NCBI GenBank assembly: GCA_029204225.1
Contig: CM055111.1
Location: 24,985,874 to 25,049,873 of the forward strand
Reading direction: 5' to 3'
Source of the DNA: Diphasiastrum complanatum
Lineage: Eukaryota; Streptophyta; Lycopodiopsida; Lycopodiales; Lycopodiaceae
DNA length: 64,000 bases
Shown: piece by piece, positions 35,245 to 46,720 of the stretch
Position numbering within the stretch: position 1 is the first letter of the stretch
How the letters are laid out: each line of letters opens with the position of its first letter
Notes under the pieces: model-generated
The model's input: the letters and a program-made list of their open reading frames with translations, nothing else
The model's database searches: none
What the model was told of the DNA's origin: nothing
Translations under genes and position numbers: made by a program

Positions 35245-37133
35245 CTAGCTTGGTTCAATCATTGCTTTACTAATCACTCCAAGTGATGATCTGAACTTCA
35301 TAAAAGGTGTCTTTTGAAGTGGTTTAGTAAGTAGATCAGCTACACATTCATTGCTTGGAACATGCTCCAAAGCAATCTCCTTGGCTTGCACCATTTCTCT
35401 CACAAAGTGATGGCATATCTCAATGTGCTTAGATCTTGCATGGAAGATTGGGTTAGATGCAAGGTGTTGGGCTGATATATTGTCATTGTAGATGATTGGT
35501 GCCTCCTCTGAATCCATGATCTTTAGTTCCACCAATAATCTCTTGATCCAAAGTACCTCCTTTGTAGTGGTTGTCAAAGCTTTGTACTCGGCCTCGGTTG
35601 AAGATAGAGATATAGTTTCTTGCTTTTTTGAAAGCCATGAAACCACACCTTCTCCTATGAAAGTTGAATAGGCACTTGTTGATTTCCTATCCCTCTTGTC
35701 CCCTGCAAAATCTGAATCACTAAATGCATGAAGGTTAATCACATCTCCTCTATATAGAATCCCAAAATCCAATGTACCCGAGATGTATCTTAGAATCCTC
35801 TTAGCCTTTTTCCAATGGATATTCAATGGCTTTTGCATGGATTGGCTCAACCTACATACACTAAAGCTAAGATCTGGTCTAGTTATAGTGATCCACATTA
35901 AGGAACCTATAAGTTGCCTAAACAAAGTGATGTCCATGAAGGATCTTTCATCATCTTCATTTGGCACTTTTACATCTTGCTCCATTGGTGTGTCAACACT
36001 TTTGCATACTTCCATCTTAAACTTCTTCAAAAGACTTTGAGCATAGTTTACTTGACTTATAAAGATAAAATCAGACCCTCTAAGTACTTCTATGCCTAAG
36101 ATGAAGTGAAGACACCCTAGATCTACCATCTTGAACTCTAAGGATAGATCTATCTTGATTTTTTCAATACCATCAACACTATCTCCACTAATGATGATGT
36201 CATCTACATAAATGAGTAAAAGTACAATACCAACATCATCAAACTTAATGTAAAGAGTGGGATCATATTCACTTTGAACAAAAGAAAGTGAAATAAGATA
36301 GCAATGTAGTCTTGAATTCCAAGATCTCGAGGCTTGCTTCAAGCCATAGATGCTTCTTTGGAGATGGCATACTTTGTTCTCCATTCCATGCTTGATGAAC
36401 CCTTGTGGCTGCTCCATATAGATATCCTCTTCCAAAAAACCATTCAAGAAAGCATTAGAGACATCCATTTGACATAGAATCCATCCAAAATGTGATGCAA
36501 GTGCAATGATTAGTCTTATTGTGACCATCTTGGCCACGGGTGCAAAAGTTTTCTCATAGTCTATCCCTCTCTCTTGCGCATAACCTTTTGCAACTAATCT
36601 TGCTTTATGTTTGTTAACACTCCCATTTGCATTCAACTTAAGCTTGAAGACCCACTTGCATCCTATTACATTCCTTTGAGGTCTCTCAACAAGCAACCAA
36701 GTTTCATTCTCAATCAAGGCATCATACTCATCCAACATAGCTTTATACCATTCTTTGGAGTTCAATGCATCTTCAACATTAGACGGTTCTTCAAAACTAG
36801 ATAAAGCATAAGAAGTGGATGAGATACCCTCAACTTGCTGTCCTTTGCCTTGATATGTGAGCCTTGATGGCTCCACTTTTGCCCTTGAAGATCTCCTTGG
36901 TGTGATAGGTTGGGTTGGTGCTTGCTCCTCCATGAGCTCCTCCTCAAAACCAAGATCTTGCTCCTCGGCCATCTTCTTCTTGGAGCACTTGAGCCTTCTT
37001 CAAGCATATGCATATGATGTTCATCAAAGATGACATCCCTTGAAACAACAAATTTGTTCAAGGATGGGAGATAGACTTTGTAGCCCTTGCTTGAGCTTGC
37101 ATATCCAAGCATGATCCCTCTTGTGGAAGATGG
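35245..37133 (-). pseudogene. A-family pol, RT-RNase H part of element C
   Basis: A 575-codon open frame (36972-35245) covers residues 748-1322 of the polyprotein with RT (QMDVSNAFLNG, YVDD) and RNase H (SDSDFAGD, LSSTEAEY) intact. Just upstream, near 36973-36985, a 7-bp deletion relative to A shifts the frame at APTIKKKMAEE, so the integrase end (37133-36985) is out of frame. Diagnostic residues QAPTQP and VERPQRN match F and differ from A (QAPNPP, VERHQRN). It is separated from its N-terminal half by D. Confidence 0.9.
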
Positions 37134-37780
37134 TGTGAAAATTGTCAACATTTCCTTGTCTAGTTTTAGGCCAAAATTGCTAAAAATGGCACATAGTTTA
37201 GGATCTGACTTTTCACACGTGTGAAACAGGTCTAGATATTTTTAGTAAGTGTATTTTTTCAGTATGAAGAAGTGTCAAACTTCAAGACCTTCGAAATGAG
37301 TCCATTTTCATGTATTTTGGACATATATGCCAATTTTACCTATATAGGGCATATTTTAGGTAAGGAGGGTCTAGAGAGAGGAGAGAGAGTCATCTCTCTC
37401 AGCTATATATAGCAGGTAGGCCGTGGAGAAACAGGTTGGAGCAGATCCATTGTATTCATTTGCTTAATGAGAGATTTTTCTATTGGGTTCTCCTTCCATT
37501 GTTGGCATTGTGTAGTGATTGAGTTCAAGCTTTGTGTGTATGATCTTAGGTGCTTTCCAAAAGTGGTAGGCTGATGTATTATGGACTGTATAATGCTATT
37601 TTGGGCCGCACTTGATGTTTATGGAAGTTTCCATTTGTGATAAATGCTTTTTGATCAAGTTCTTTGCATTCTAGGTAGCATAGAATGTGTTGCCAATTCC
37701 TAGCTTATGTAGTTTGGAGTGCAAGCATTCAAGCCAATGATCTTGGAGTTTAGATCCACTTAGGATCTGTATTTTTCACA
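37134..37780 (+). repeat. 5' LTR of element D
   Basis: 647 bp, TGTGAAAATTGTC...TTTTTCACA. It contains a 16-bp perfect palindrome around CACGTG (37211-37226) and a TATATATA box at 37404-37411. No difference from the 3' LTR was found by eye. Confidence 0.96.
37404..37411 (+). promoter_or_regulatory. Putative TATA box of element D LTR
   Basis: CTATATATAGC, itself palindromic, lies about 180 bp after the CACGTG palindrome in the LTR and is the only strong TATA-like site. In D the palindrome is upstream of the TATA box, where an activator site would be expected. Confidence 0.55.
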
Positions 37781-37793
37781 TGGTATCAGAGCT
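37781..37793 (+). other. Primer-binding site of element D
   Basis: TGGTATCAGAGCT follows the LTR directly and matches the plant initiator-Met tRNA site used by the A family, so both could use the same primer. Confidence 0.92.
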
Positions 37794-38279
37794 GGTTGGC
37801 TTCTATTTACAGTAAGTATTCCATTTTTGGTGATATTTGGATGTTTGATCAAGTTCTAGCATGATTTTGCATTGCTTTGTTGATCAAATCTTACTAACCT
37901 TTGTTTTGTGAGTTGAACTTGTGGATCAAAAGCATATTTCAGGTCTATTGAAGATCAGAGGCTGAAAAGAAACTATTTTGGATCAGATCATAACACCTAA
38001 TCATTTGTGATTGTGAGGCTTGTGCATATTCAATACTAACAATGTTCTTTTCAATCCTATTGTTGACAATCTCCATTCTTGGATGAACACTCTCCTTAAG
38101 TGGATGAAACTTCTCCTTAAGTGGATGACAAATGCTCTTTTGAGTGAGTTGTAATTCTCCTAAAGGCTGAGCAAAGCTCCCATTTGGATGAAAGATCCCC
38201 TTTTTGGGTGAACATATTGCAAGCTCCATTGTGAAGAGCATATTGTAAAGATTGTCATCAATTTTGGCATAATTTTTGG

Positions 38280-38750
38280 TGTACTTTGTTGAGCATGTAA
38301 GTAACTCTCCTTATGTAATTTGATTGGAGCATTTGCTGGAAGGTGTTAACCATTATGCAAGTGTGTTTTCAGGTTCTTAACAGGTTGAGGAACATTCTCA
38401 TGTGAAGTGATCTTAGATCTACATCTAAACACCAAGATTTGACAAGATAGTGAAGCTAGTCTTGTGATTCACTAAGTGTGCTCATTCATTCACCTCTAAA
38501 TCTTGTATTTATCACTTGCTGGAGTTTATAAACTTTTAGAAGTGTGGTTTACATGTGGTTTTACAGGTTGAATCAATATCTTAGTGTGTTGATCATATGT
38601 TGATCAAGTTTGTTCATTACTAGGTAATCTTGGCATCCTAGTTTTGGGTATTTTCTAAGAATGCAAGTAACTCTTCACACCATAACTTGATTTGGTCACT
38701 TGCTGGAAAGTTTGAGAGCTTAAGCAAGAGTGTGTTCAGGTTGGTTTGAT
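38280..38750 (+). repeat. Diverged repeats in the leader of element D
   Basis: Three loosely repeated blocks, near 38297-38380, 38457-38571 and 38663-38742, share 'cttgctgga', a following 'aagtgtg'-type stretch, and end in a T-rich tract plus CAGGTT. A shorter tandem 'ctccttaagtggatga' pair lies at about 38091-38127. The repeats lie in untranslated RNA before the gag start. Roles in packaging or splicing are speculation. Confidence 0.5.
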
Positions 38751-38951
38751 TTTGTAATCCATTCTTAGTGTGTGCAAAGTGTTGCATGTGTTTCAATCTT
38801 CCTTTCTATGCTTGGAAACCATCTAGGTTCAAGATAGAAGTGTTTTAGGGTCCTAAATCTTCATAGATCTCTTTATCTATCATTTGTTGAGAGAAAAGTG
38901 AGTGCTAAGTGCTTTAGGACAAAACCTAAAAGTTGAAGAAACATTAGAATC

Positions 38952-41900
38952 ATGGCTTCCAATGGTGGGATCATGCTAGAGTCTAGTGAAAGGTTGAGTT
39001 CATCAAACTACTCTACTTGGAAAGTGAGGATGGAGTCCTTACTTGAGTTGAATGAACTCATGGACATAGTTGCAGAAATTGAAGAGAGACCTCTCACACT
39101 TCAAGAGCAACAAAGGTTTGATAAGAAGGCCAAAAGGGCTCTTCATATCATTAAAATGAATGTTACAAATGAACTTCTCAAGGAAGTTGGAAAGTGTCAA
39201 AGTGCAAGTGAGGCATGGAATGCCTTTAAGAAGCTCTTTGAATCAAAGTCCACATCTAGGGTATTGACCCTAAGGAGACAAATATTTTCTAGTAGGCAAA
39301 GAGAGGGTGAAAGTGCTCATGCATTTATCTTGAGAGTTAAGTCCCTAAGTGATGATTTAGCATGCATTGATGAGAACATAAAAGATGGTGAAATAGTCCA
39401 AGTTATGTTGAATGGTTTTCTAAATGAACATGCTAACCTTGTGCAAAGTTTTGCCATTCAAAGAGTCTTGCCAAGTGTGGTTGACTTGCAAGAAATCTTA
39501 TTGGCTGAAGAACATAGGTTGCAATCAAAGCTTGATGGTGCATCCTTGCAAGGTGGAGGTGAAGAGGCTTTCTTCACAAAAGGCAAATTCAAGGGCAAAG
39601 GTAAAGGCAAAGGGAAATGGTCCAAAGGTGGTAACTTTGATCATGATGATCACTCTTCCTCTTCCTCTTCTACTAAGAACAATAAGTCAAAGTTCAAGTG
39701 CTTTTATTGTGGGATAAAAGGACATTTTGCAAATGAATGCCATAAGAAACAAAATGCTAGATCTAGGTTGAGATCTAATGTACTTCTTGGAGATGATAAT
39801 TGTTGTGCTAACTTGGCAAGCTTTGGTGAATCTATGGTCAATTTTTTGGATCCATTGGATCTTGAAGATGCACTAGTGTTACCTACTAGTCATATGGAGT
39901 CATGTGGAGCTAAATTAGCATCATGTTTGTACTCTTCTACTCATGGACTTCCAAGGCTTGGTGGTTCTTCAATGGTGCTAGATGGCAAGTGCAAAAATGG
40001 AAAAGGTAAGGAAGGAGCTAACTTCATCAATGGAGTTGATGAAGATTCTTCTTTGGAAGTGATTGTTGCTAATGACTTGTTTGTTCATATGGAAAAAGAT
40101 GGAGATGCTAAGTGTCATTCTTTGCAAGAAGATGGTTGTTCTTCTAATTCTTTTCATATTGATGTATGTAATCATGTGGGAAAAGATGATGGTGCTTTGA
40201 GCATGCTTGAAGGAAATGGTTCTTTTACATCTTTTTGTGATAAAGTCATTTGTGCAACAAGTGGTGTCACATTTCTTCATAAAAAGAGTAGATCAAAGGT
40301 TTCTATCATGAGACTTGGTGAGGGAGATCACAAGTCAAAAGGAAGAGAAGTATGTGAAGTGTTCAAAGTAGGATGTACTTTGAATGATGTTTTTATGAAC
40401 GATAGTGAGGAAGAATCATTATCATATGACTCATTACCTAAATCATTGAGTAGAAGTTCATGTTTGAAAAGAGAGAGTACTTCAATCACTCTTATGTTGA
40501 AGGTACTAAGGATTCTTTTCTTGGCTTCTAATATTCAAGAGTCTTCTACTTCTTATGGTGCAACTATCAAGAGGGAGGTTTCTAACTTTTGTGGTGCTAG
40601 CATTAAGAGGGAGTCTTGTGAAGGAAAGGGCAATGGAAGAGTGGTTCTTGGGAAGATCCAAAGCATGGATCTAACATCTCTTCATCAACTCAAAGCATTC
40701 TATGATTGTGGTGGATTGTTCATTCATGGTCAAGATGGCAAAAGGTTGGTTGAAGAAGACTACATGGAGCAACTCAAGTGGCAACTTCTTCAAGGCAAGG
40801 GAGATATCATTGGTGAGCTTATTGAGGTTTGTTATGAACTCAAGAGGGCTGTTTTGATTAGGTTTGATACTCATCTTCACCTACTCTACTTCATGTTAAA
40901 TGGAAATGTTGGAATCTATCTTTTGGTTTATGATGGTGGCATTGTTTTCACTAACTATAGTGAAGGGTCAAATTTGAGCATTGATGAGATCTTGTGGGAT
41001 CTTAATCATGTGTTTGAGAGGGAGTATCTTCAGAGTTTCAGATCTGAAGATGTTCACATATGCAAGATCTTTGATGTCTTATTGGAAGATCAAGAGGTTG
41101 ATCTTGGATTGCTTCATCAACACCAAGAGACAAGTGGCAATTCGAAGCTAGTGAAAAGCATCAAAGAAGAGACAAATGGTCAAGGCATTTTGGATCTGTT
41201 TTTACAGGTTCTTGAAGGTTCAAGTAAGGTCTTTGGAGCTGCAAGGAAGTGTCTTCTTACTCTACCTCACTTGCCTAATCTCATGTATGAACATTGTTAT
41301 GTCAATGTGTTGAAATTGTCAAATTTCAATAAAACTAGTTCCATAGTTTTGCATCCTTTGGATCTTGGAGATGGAATAGTTATCATTGCTGGTTTGTATG
41401 ATCAAGTACATGAATTCATTCAGATCTTGAAAGGTATTGAAGTGGTCAATATGTTTTCTTTTGAACAAAGTTCAAGATCTAGTATTCTAGTGTTGGCAAA
41501 TTGGCAACTTGTTGACAATGTAGGATCAAGCGTTGTGTGCAAATCTTGTGGAGGTACTTCAAGTATTTCAAGTTCAGGTTTTGGTCATTCAAATGGAGTA
41601 GGGAACACATCTTTTTGGCATTCATTCACTCAAAGGCTTTCATGGATTGAAGATCTACAAAGGCAAGGTGGTGATGGAAGTTCATTCATGGAGATACATG
41701 TTGCATTCACTATATGTATAGTGAAATGTGGAGGAGGCATGCAAACACTTGTTGATCACTTTCATTTACAACTTGTTTGCTGCTATTTTACAGAGAAACC
41801 AGAGATGGATACATGGAGGAATTCATTAATTGAGATTCTATGTTCTTTTACATGTACCATTTTTATGATTCTATGTAAAATTGATGTAAGAAATAGTGAA

Positions 41901-42044
41901 GCATCCTATATGGACACTATTATCTATATCAATTATGTTGTGTCCTATTTTGTACATATTAGGATCCTTGAGAAGAGATCTATTCTGATGATGGAGATCA
42001 TTCTTAAGTTGGAACAAAGTAGTGTTGTAAAACTAGCAAGTTAA
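38952..42044 (+). CDS. Gag with about 750-residue unrecognised C-terminal extension, 1030 aa
   Basis: Residues 1-200 are a copia Gag, clearly related to that of A (SSNYSTWKVRMESLLEL, IIKMNVTNELLKEVG, REGESAHAFILRVKSL). After a Lys/Gly stretch (210-225) comes a zinc knuckle CFYCGIKGHFANEC (250-263). From about 275 to 1030 nothing matches copia protease (no DSG..HM), integrase (no HHCC or DD35E), RT (no YVDD) or RNase H. This part has Cys/Ser-rich and acidic segments, the repeated phrase IKRE (539-542, 551-554), a CX2C pair (863-866) and hydrophobic stretches near 960-976 and 986-1003 that could be membrane segments. The stop is 13 bp before the 3' LTR, so the extension occupies the place of pol. 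About 755 further codons without a stop imply selection until very recently. The role of Gag is RNA packaging; the extension's function is unknown. Confidence 0.9.
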   Translation: MASNGGIMLESSERLSSSNYSTWKVRMESLLELNELMDIVAEIEERPLTLQEQQRFDKKAKRALHIIKMNVTNELLKEVGKCQSASEAWNAFKKLFESKSTSRVLTLRRQIFSSRQREGESAHAFILRVKSLSDDLACIDENIKDGEIVQVMLNGFLNEHANLVQSFAIQRVLPSVVDLQEILLAEEHRLQSKLDGASLQGGGEEAFFTKGKFKGKGKGKGKWSKGGNFDHDDHSSSSSSTKNNKSKFKCFYCGIKGHFANECHKKQNARSRLRSNVLLGDDNCCANLASFGESMVNFLDPLDLEDALVLPTSHMESCGAKLASCLYSSTHGLPRLGGSSMVLDGKCKNGKGKEGANFINGVDEDSSLEVIVANDLFVHMEKDGDAKCHSLQEDGCSSNSFHIDVCNHVGKDDGALSMLEGNGSFTSFCDKVICATSGVTFLHKKSRSKVSIMRLGEGDHKSKGREVCEVFKVGCTLNDVFMNDSEEESLSYDSLPKSLSRSSCLKRESTSITLMLKVLRILFLASNIQESSTSYGATIKREVSNFCGASIKRESCEGKGNGRVVLGKIQSMDLTSLHQLKAFYDCGGLFIHGQDGKRLVEEDYMEQLKWQLLQGKGDIIGELIEVCYELKRAVLIRFDTHLHLLYFMLNGNVGIYLLVYDGGIVFTNYSEGSNLSIDEILWDLNHVFEREYLQSFRSEDVHICKIFDVLLEDQEVDLGLLHQHQETSGNSKLVKSIKEETNGQGILDLFLQVLEGSSKVFGAARKCLLTLPHLPNLMYEHCYVNVLKLSNFNKTSSIVLHPLDLGDGIVIIAGLYDQVHEFIQILKGIEVVNMFSFEQSSRSSILVLANWQLVDNVGSSVVCKSCGGTSSISSSGFGHSNGVGNTSFWHSFTQRLSWIEDLQRQGGDGSSFMEIHVAFTICIVKCGGGMQTLVDHFHLQLVCCYFTEKPEMDTWRNSLIEILCSFTCTIFMILCKIDVRNSEASYMDTIIYINYVVSYFVHIRILEKRSILMMEIILKLEQSSVVKLAS

Positions 42045-42045
42045 G

Positions 42046-42057
42046 TTGAAGAGGGAG
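42046..42057 (+). other. Polypurine tract of element D
   Basis: A purine-rich tract ending GAAGAGGGAG directly before the 3' LTR. Confidence 0.85.
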
Positions 42058-42704
42058 TGTGAAAATTGTCAACATTTCCTTGTCTAGTTTTAGGCCAAAA
42101 TTGCTAAAAATGGCACATAGTTTAGGATCTGACTTTTCACACGTGTGAAACAGGTCTAGATATTTTTAGTAAGTGTATTTTTTCAGTATGAAGAAGTGTC
42201 AAACTTCAAGACCTTCGAAATGAGTCCATTTTCATGTATTTTGGACATATATGCCAATTTTACCTATATAGGGCATATTTTAGGTAAGGAGGGTCTAGAG
42301 AGAGGAGAGAGAGTCATCTCTCTCAGCTATATATAGCAGGTAGGCCGTGGAGAAACAGGTTGGAGCAGATCCATTGTATTCATTTGCTTAATGAGAGATT
42401 TTTCTATTGGGTTCTCCTTCCATTGTTGGCATTGTGTAGTGATTGAGTTCAAGCTTTGTGTGTATGATCTTAGGTGCTTTCCAAAAGTGGTAGGCTGATG
42501 TATTATGGACTGTATAATGCTATTTTGGGCCGCACTTGATGTTTATGGAAGTTTCCATTTGTGATAAATGCTTTTTGATCAAGTTCTTTGCATTCTAGGT
42601 AGCATAGAATGTGTTGCCAATTCCTAGCTTATGTAGTTTGGAGTGCAAGCATTCAAGCCAATGATCTTGGAGTTTAGATCCACTTAGGATCTGTATTTTT
42701 CACA
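42058..42704 (+). repeat. 3' LTR of element D
   Basis: 647 bp, identical by eye to the 5' LTR, palindrome at 42135-42150. It is followed by the target duplication GATGG. Confidence 0.96.
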
Positions 42705-44782
42705 GATGGATCCTCCTTGGTTCTTGTTTCCAATGGCACATGCACATAACATATACACCCAAAAACTTTCAAGTGATTAAGATTGGGTTTCTTTCCATAC
42801 AACATCTCATAAGGAGTTTTGCCTTCAATTGCTTTGCAAGACACCCTATTCAACAAGTAGTTTGCACATACAAGAGACTCACCCCAAAAGGATTTGGGCA
42901 AACAAGCATCTAATCTTAAAGCCTTAGAACATTCACATAATGTTCTATTCCTTCTTTCAGAAACTCCATTTTGTTGAGGAGTGTAAGGACAAGAAGTCTC
43001 TTTCTTGATCCCTTCCTCCTCACAAAAGGCCTTGAACTCATTGGAGATGAATTCTCCACCATTGTCACTTCTAAGAATCTTGATGCTATGATTATGATGC
43101 TTTTCCACAAACAACTTGAACTTTACAAAAGTATCAAATACTTGAGACTTGAAGGAAAGTAAGAACACCCAACAATATCTTGAGTAGTCATCAATGAAGG
43201 TTAAAAACATGGATGAACCTCCATTAGATTTGGTGCTAGCAATGTGCACATCCGAGTGTATGAGTTCAAGAGGATGAGATGACTTTGTGATGGAGTTAGG
43301 AAACACCTTCTTATGTGCCTTGGATAAGGCACAAGCTTCACAAACCTTGTCTTCCTTCCCAATAGACCTTGGTAGGCCTAAAGCATACTCCTCCTTGATC
43401 ATAGCCTCCATGGAACCCGAGTTGACATGTCCAAGTCTTTTGTGCCATAAAGTAAAGGTAGATATCTTGCTCTTCTCGGCCAACATGACAACATTAGTAT
43501 CCACAAATGCATCCAGCTTATAAAGTTTGCCAAGTCTAGTGCCCTTAGCCACTATCTTACCCTTCTTCTTGATGAAACATTCATTTGAAGCAAAGTCAAC
43601 ATTGAAACCATTGTCTACCATTTGGCCAACACTTAGTAGATTTTTTGTTATTGTAGGAATGTACAAAACACCTTCTATGTTGATCTTTTTGGAAGATCCT
43701 AAGCAAAGGGGAATGCTACCAACTCCTTCAATCTTACAAGCTTCATCATTTGCTGTATAGATAGACTTTATAGGTCCATCATAAGATAAGAGAGAAGAGA
43801 AAAACTCCCTTTTACTAGTCATGTGTGAACTAGCACCCGAGTCAATCCACCAAGGATCTTCTCCTTTGAAGCTTGTTGAAGAAAATATGGACATCATGAG
43901 AGAGTCCTCATGTGAACTCTTCTCCTCCTCCTCTTTGCTCATGTTGGCTTGGCTTTGATCTTGCGTCCTCTTGAAGCATTCCGAGGCATAATGCCCCATC
44001 TTGCTACAATAGTAGCACTTCACCTTTGATTTGTCCTTCTTGACTTTGGTGGTTGATGGAGATGCCTTTGGGGGTCCTTCTTGATCCTCAAGCTTTGTAG
44101 ACTTCTTGAATGTTGATCCTTTGCCTTTGGAATTGCCTTTGCCTTTGGTGAAGAGAGCTTGGTCATCTCCACCTTGGATGGAAAGCCTATCCATCCTCTC
44201 TTGCATTTGGCTCCTTCTTGATTCCTCGGCCATGAGTGTGCCTTGGAGTTCTTCAAGTATGGGTAGCTTACCCATAATTGCATATCCCTGAACCAAATTG
44301 TCAAATTCAAAGCTTAGTCCATTCAATATGAGTTGAACAAGCTCTTCATCCTTGATAGGGTCACCTATAAAGGCTAGCTCTTTGTTCAATTCCTTTACTC
44401 TTAGGACAAAAGTATGTGCACTCTCTCCTTTCTTTTGATAGCTTCTATATATTTGATTCTTCAAAGCTAACATTCTAGTTTGGTTCTTGGATTCATAGAC
44501 CTTTTGCAAAGTCTCCCAAGCATCTTGAGCTGAAGTGCAATCTCCTACCTCTCTTAAGAGTTCATTTGCAACATTCATTTTTATGCAATGTAGTGCAACA
44601 TTGCACCTCTTGATGTATTTGGCTTTTTCTTGAGGATGAATAGGTTCACCCTCCTTACCATTTACAATTTCCATCAGATCTTGCATGATCATGATAGATT
44701 CCATTCTAACTTTCCATATGGAATAGTTAGTTTTGTTGAGCCTTTTATTAGTATCCAAAAGATATGCATTTATAGATGCCAT
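42705..44782 (-). pseudogene. A-family gag-integrase, N-terminal part of element C
   Basis: The frame from ATG 44782 runs 692 codons to the D insertion and covers Gag, zinc knuckle, protease (WWIDSGASSH), HHCC and the DD35E integrase core, all intact. It differs from A at only a few residues (MASIN for MASVN, NKRLN for NERLN). At sites where F differs (GGDDQA versus GEDDQA, GNSKG versus GKSKG, HIASTK versus HIANTK, LFVEKH versus LFVKKH, NGVSER versus NGVAER) it has the A state. It terminates abnormally in D LTR sequence (VKNTDPKWI). Confidence 0.92.
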
Positions 44783-45591
44783 CTAGTCTCCTAATCAAGG
44801 ACTTGACACAAATGAAGGTTACTTCTATTGATTTGATTGAAGGTCTACCTTATCCCACTTCTTAGGGACCTGAAAAGATCAGTAATAGACTTCCTATAAA
44901 GATCTAAGAATGATCTCTAACAAAATCAAATCATAGAATACTAGAAACAATGCACTTGCTTGATTGAAGTAGACAATACTAGTAGAATTGCCCCTCTTTC
45001 TATAAAGAACATTAAAGCTTCCAAATGATCTGATCAAGAGTGATATCAGCAACCTAATATACTTCCAAAATCACTTGTAAAAGATCTAAATGGAACTTAA
45101 TGAGGATGCAACACAATCTACTATCCAATCACAAGCAAAAAATGATCAAAATTGATGAAAAATTGATCTAATTTGGTGCATAGGTCAAGCAATGGTTGGA
45201 CTGAACTAAATCACTTTAGGAGGTGTCTACTACACCTTAGAACAGCCTTGAAGAGTCCCCAAAACTCTGATCTTCCCTCTCCTTGAATGCTAGAAAGCCT
45301 CCTCTATGAAATCACCTCCAAAACTTGCTTAGAAATCAATGCTTGGAGCAAGCAAAACTTGCTATCTTGGTAATGTGAATTGAATTCAACTTTGCCTCTG
45401 GTTTTAGACACCTAAACACCTGAAAATGAAGTCACACAACACCAATCTCCAATGTATTTGACTCACTTTGAGTTCTAGAATCAATACTAGATGCTAAGAT
45501 CCAATCTACACAAGATTTAGATCAAAAATTGTGATCAAATTGAATGAAAACCAAGGATTTAGCTCATTTCAGCCTTTAGGCTCTGATACCA

Positions 45592-46274
45592 TGTAAAAAT
45601 TACAGCAAATAAGGATCCTAAAACACTTGAAATGATGAGGGAAACAATAGATTATGATTTCATAAGATTAGCACAAGTTGAACCATCAAAATCCATCAAA
45701 AATCTATGCTTGAACCTCACTAAATGGCCCAAATCCTTGAAGAAGGCTTCACACGTGTGAAAGTACGGCCTCCCAAAGTCTAAGTACTGTACACCAGACC
45801 TACATTCAATCCTATAGTCATTAGTAATCACAAGTACTCAAACAATTATGAACATAGAGAGCAATTGCACCATTATGAGAGAAAAAACATGAAATTGCTT
45901 GATTGATTTTGGTGAGATATCATCACCTATATATACATGATCCATCACGGTTTTGGGCAGGTATGAGTAGCCCTAAACCTATCCCTAATGCTAATTTTGG
46001 TGGATCTTTCATCCCTACCAAGTTAGGGTTGGAATCTTGGAGATCCCTCAACAATGCAAAAATTACCAAAAATAGCTCCTATTTTTTCTCCCTTGTATCT
46101 AAGCATAATTTGGACTCATTCCAAAGGTTCTAACACTTAGGTCTACTTGAGAACATCCTTATGAATGGAATCCTATGCTATTTGGCACGTGTGACAAGCC
46201 ACATCATGACCATCTAACTATTTACAAGTCATATGACCAAAACTAGTCAAAGCTAGAATTGTGAATTTTTAACA
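45592..46274 (-). repeat. 5' LTR of element C (A-derived), with PBS at 45579-45591
   Basis: 683 bp with one inserted A relative to A-family LTRs (CAAAGCTAG near 46252). It is bounded outside by AATAT, the same host sequence as beside the 5' LTR of A, and inside by GGCTCTGATACCA, the complement of TGGTATCAGAGCC. The palindrome is at 45748-45761. Confidence 0.93.
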
Positions 46275-46279
46275 ATATT

Positions 46280-46720
46280 GCTGGTCATGTGCTGAGTGGC
46301 TCCAGATTCGAAAAACTAGGAGCTGTCATTTGATGCTTTATGATGATTGTTCATGAATGCATCATGATCCACTTCTTGAAAAAATGAGATCTCCAGCTGC
46401 AATTTCCTGTTGATTTGATTACCCTTTGTTGTTATTCTTGGCCTTTAGTGTCCAGCAATTTTTTCTCGTGGTTGGTACAAAACAGCTTCTTCTTTGTCAA
46501 TGGAGTCGACTGCTCTTGACTTTGGATTGGCTTTTGATTTGACTTCTATTTCGGATCCTTTTTCTTCTGCTTGTTCAAGCTCTTGTTTGTGTAGAGAGTG
46601 TGAGAGTCAGCATGTGAGGAACTGGAGGACTCGTTCATTCAATTTTCTTTCTACAACAACATTACAATGACTCCAAATAGAGTCAGATCTAGGTGTGTTG
46701 AGATGATCATAATCCAGTTC
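46280..46720 (-). pseudogene. Copia B gag-protease fragment, right-arm copy
   Basis: Mirror of 16106-16546, with the worn protease motif ESGATQHMT beside the 5' LTR of C. One visible difference is 'ctggacactaaagg' for 'ctggatactaaagg'. Unlike the left locus, the downstream half of B is absent here. Confidence 0.8.

Larger units (their letters stand above)
37134..42704 (+). mobile_element. Non-autonomous copia-type LTR retrotransposon with gag-plus-novel ORF (element D)
   Basis: A complete 5571-bp element: LTRs 37134-37780 and 42058-42704 (647 bp each, identical as far as I can read), PBS at 37781, 1.17-kb leader, one ORF 38952-42044, purine tract, TSD GATGG at 37129-37133 and 42705-42709. 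It inserted into the integrase region of C in the opposite orientation. It carries no protease, integrase, RT or RNase H, so it must use enzymes supplied in trans. Its Gag is related to that of A, and both LTRs share a CACGTG palindrome. Confidence 0.95.
34549..46274 (-). mobile_element. A-family copia element C (chimeric), interrupted by element D
   Basis: On the minus strand: 5' LTR 46274-45592, PBS, gag-pol, insertion of D at 42704-37134, rest of pol, 3' LTR 35230-34549. The outer flanks do not match each other: AATAT beside the 5' LTR, as in A, but AATTT beside the 3' LTR, as beside F. The gag to mid-integrase residues are those of A. The residues after the D insertion are those of F, including a shared 7-bp deletion. 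C is therefore a recombinant of two elements. Confidence 0.92.

Noticed and set aside
40900-42044. C-terminus of the D protein as a retroviral-type envelope
   Set aside because: There are hydrophobic stretches near 960-1003, but no signal peptide, cleavage site or glycosylation-rich ectodomain pattern, and the region is fused to Gag rather than following pol.
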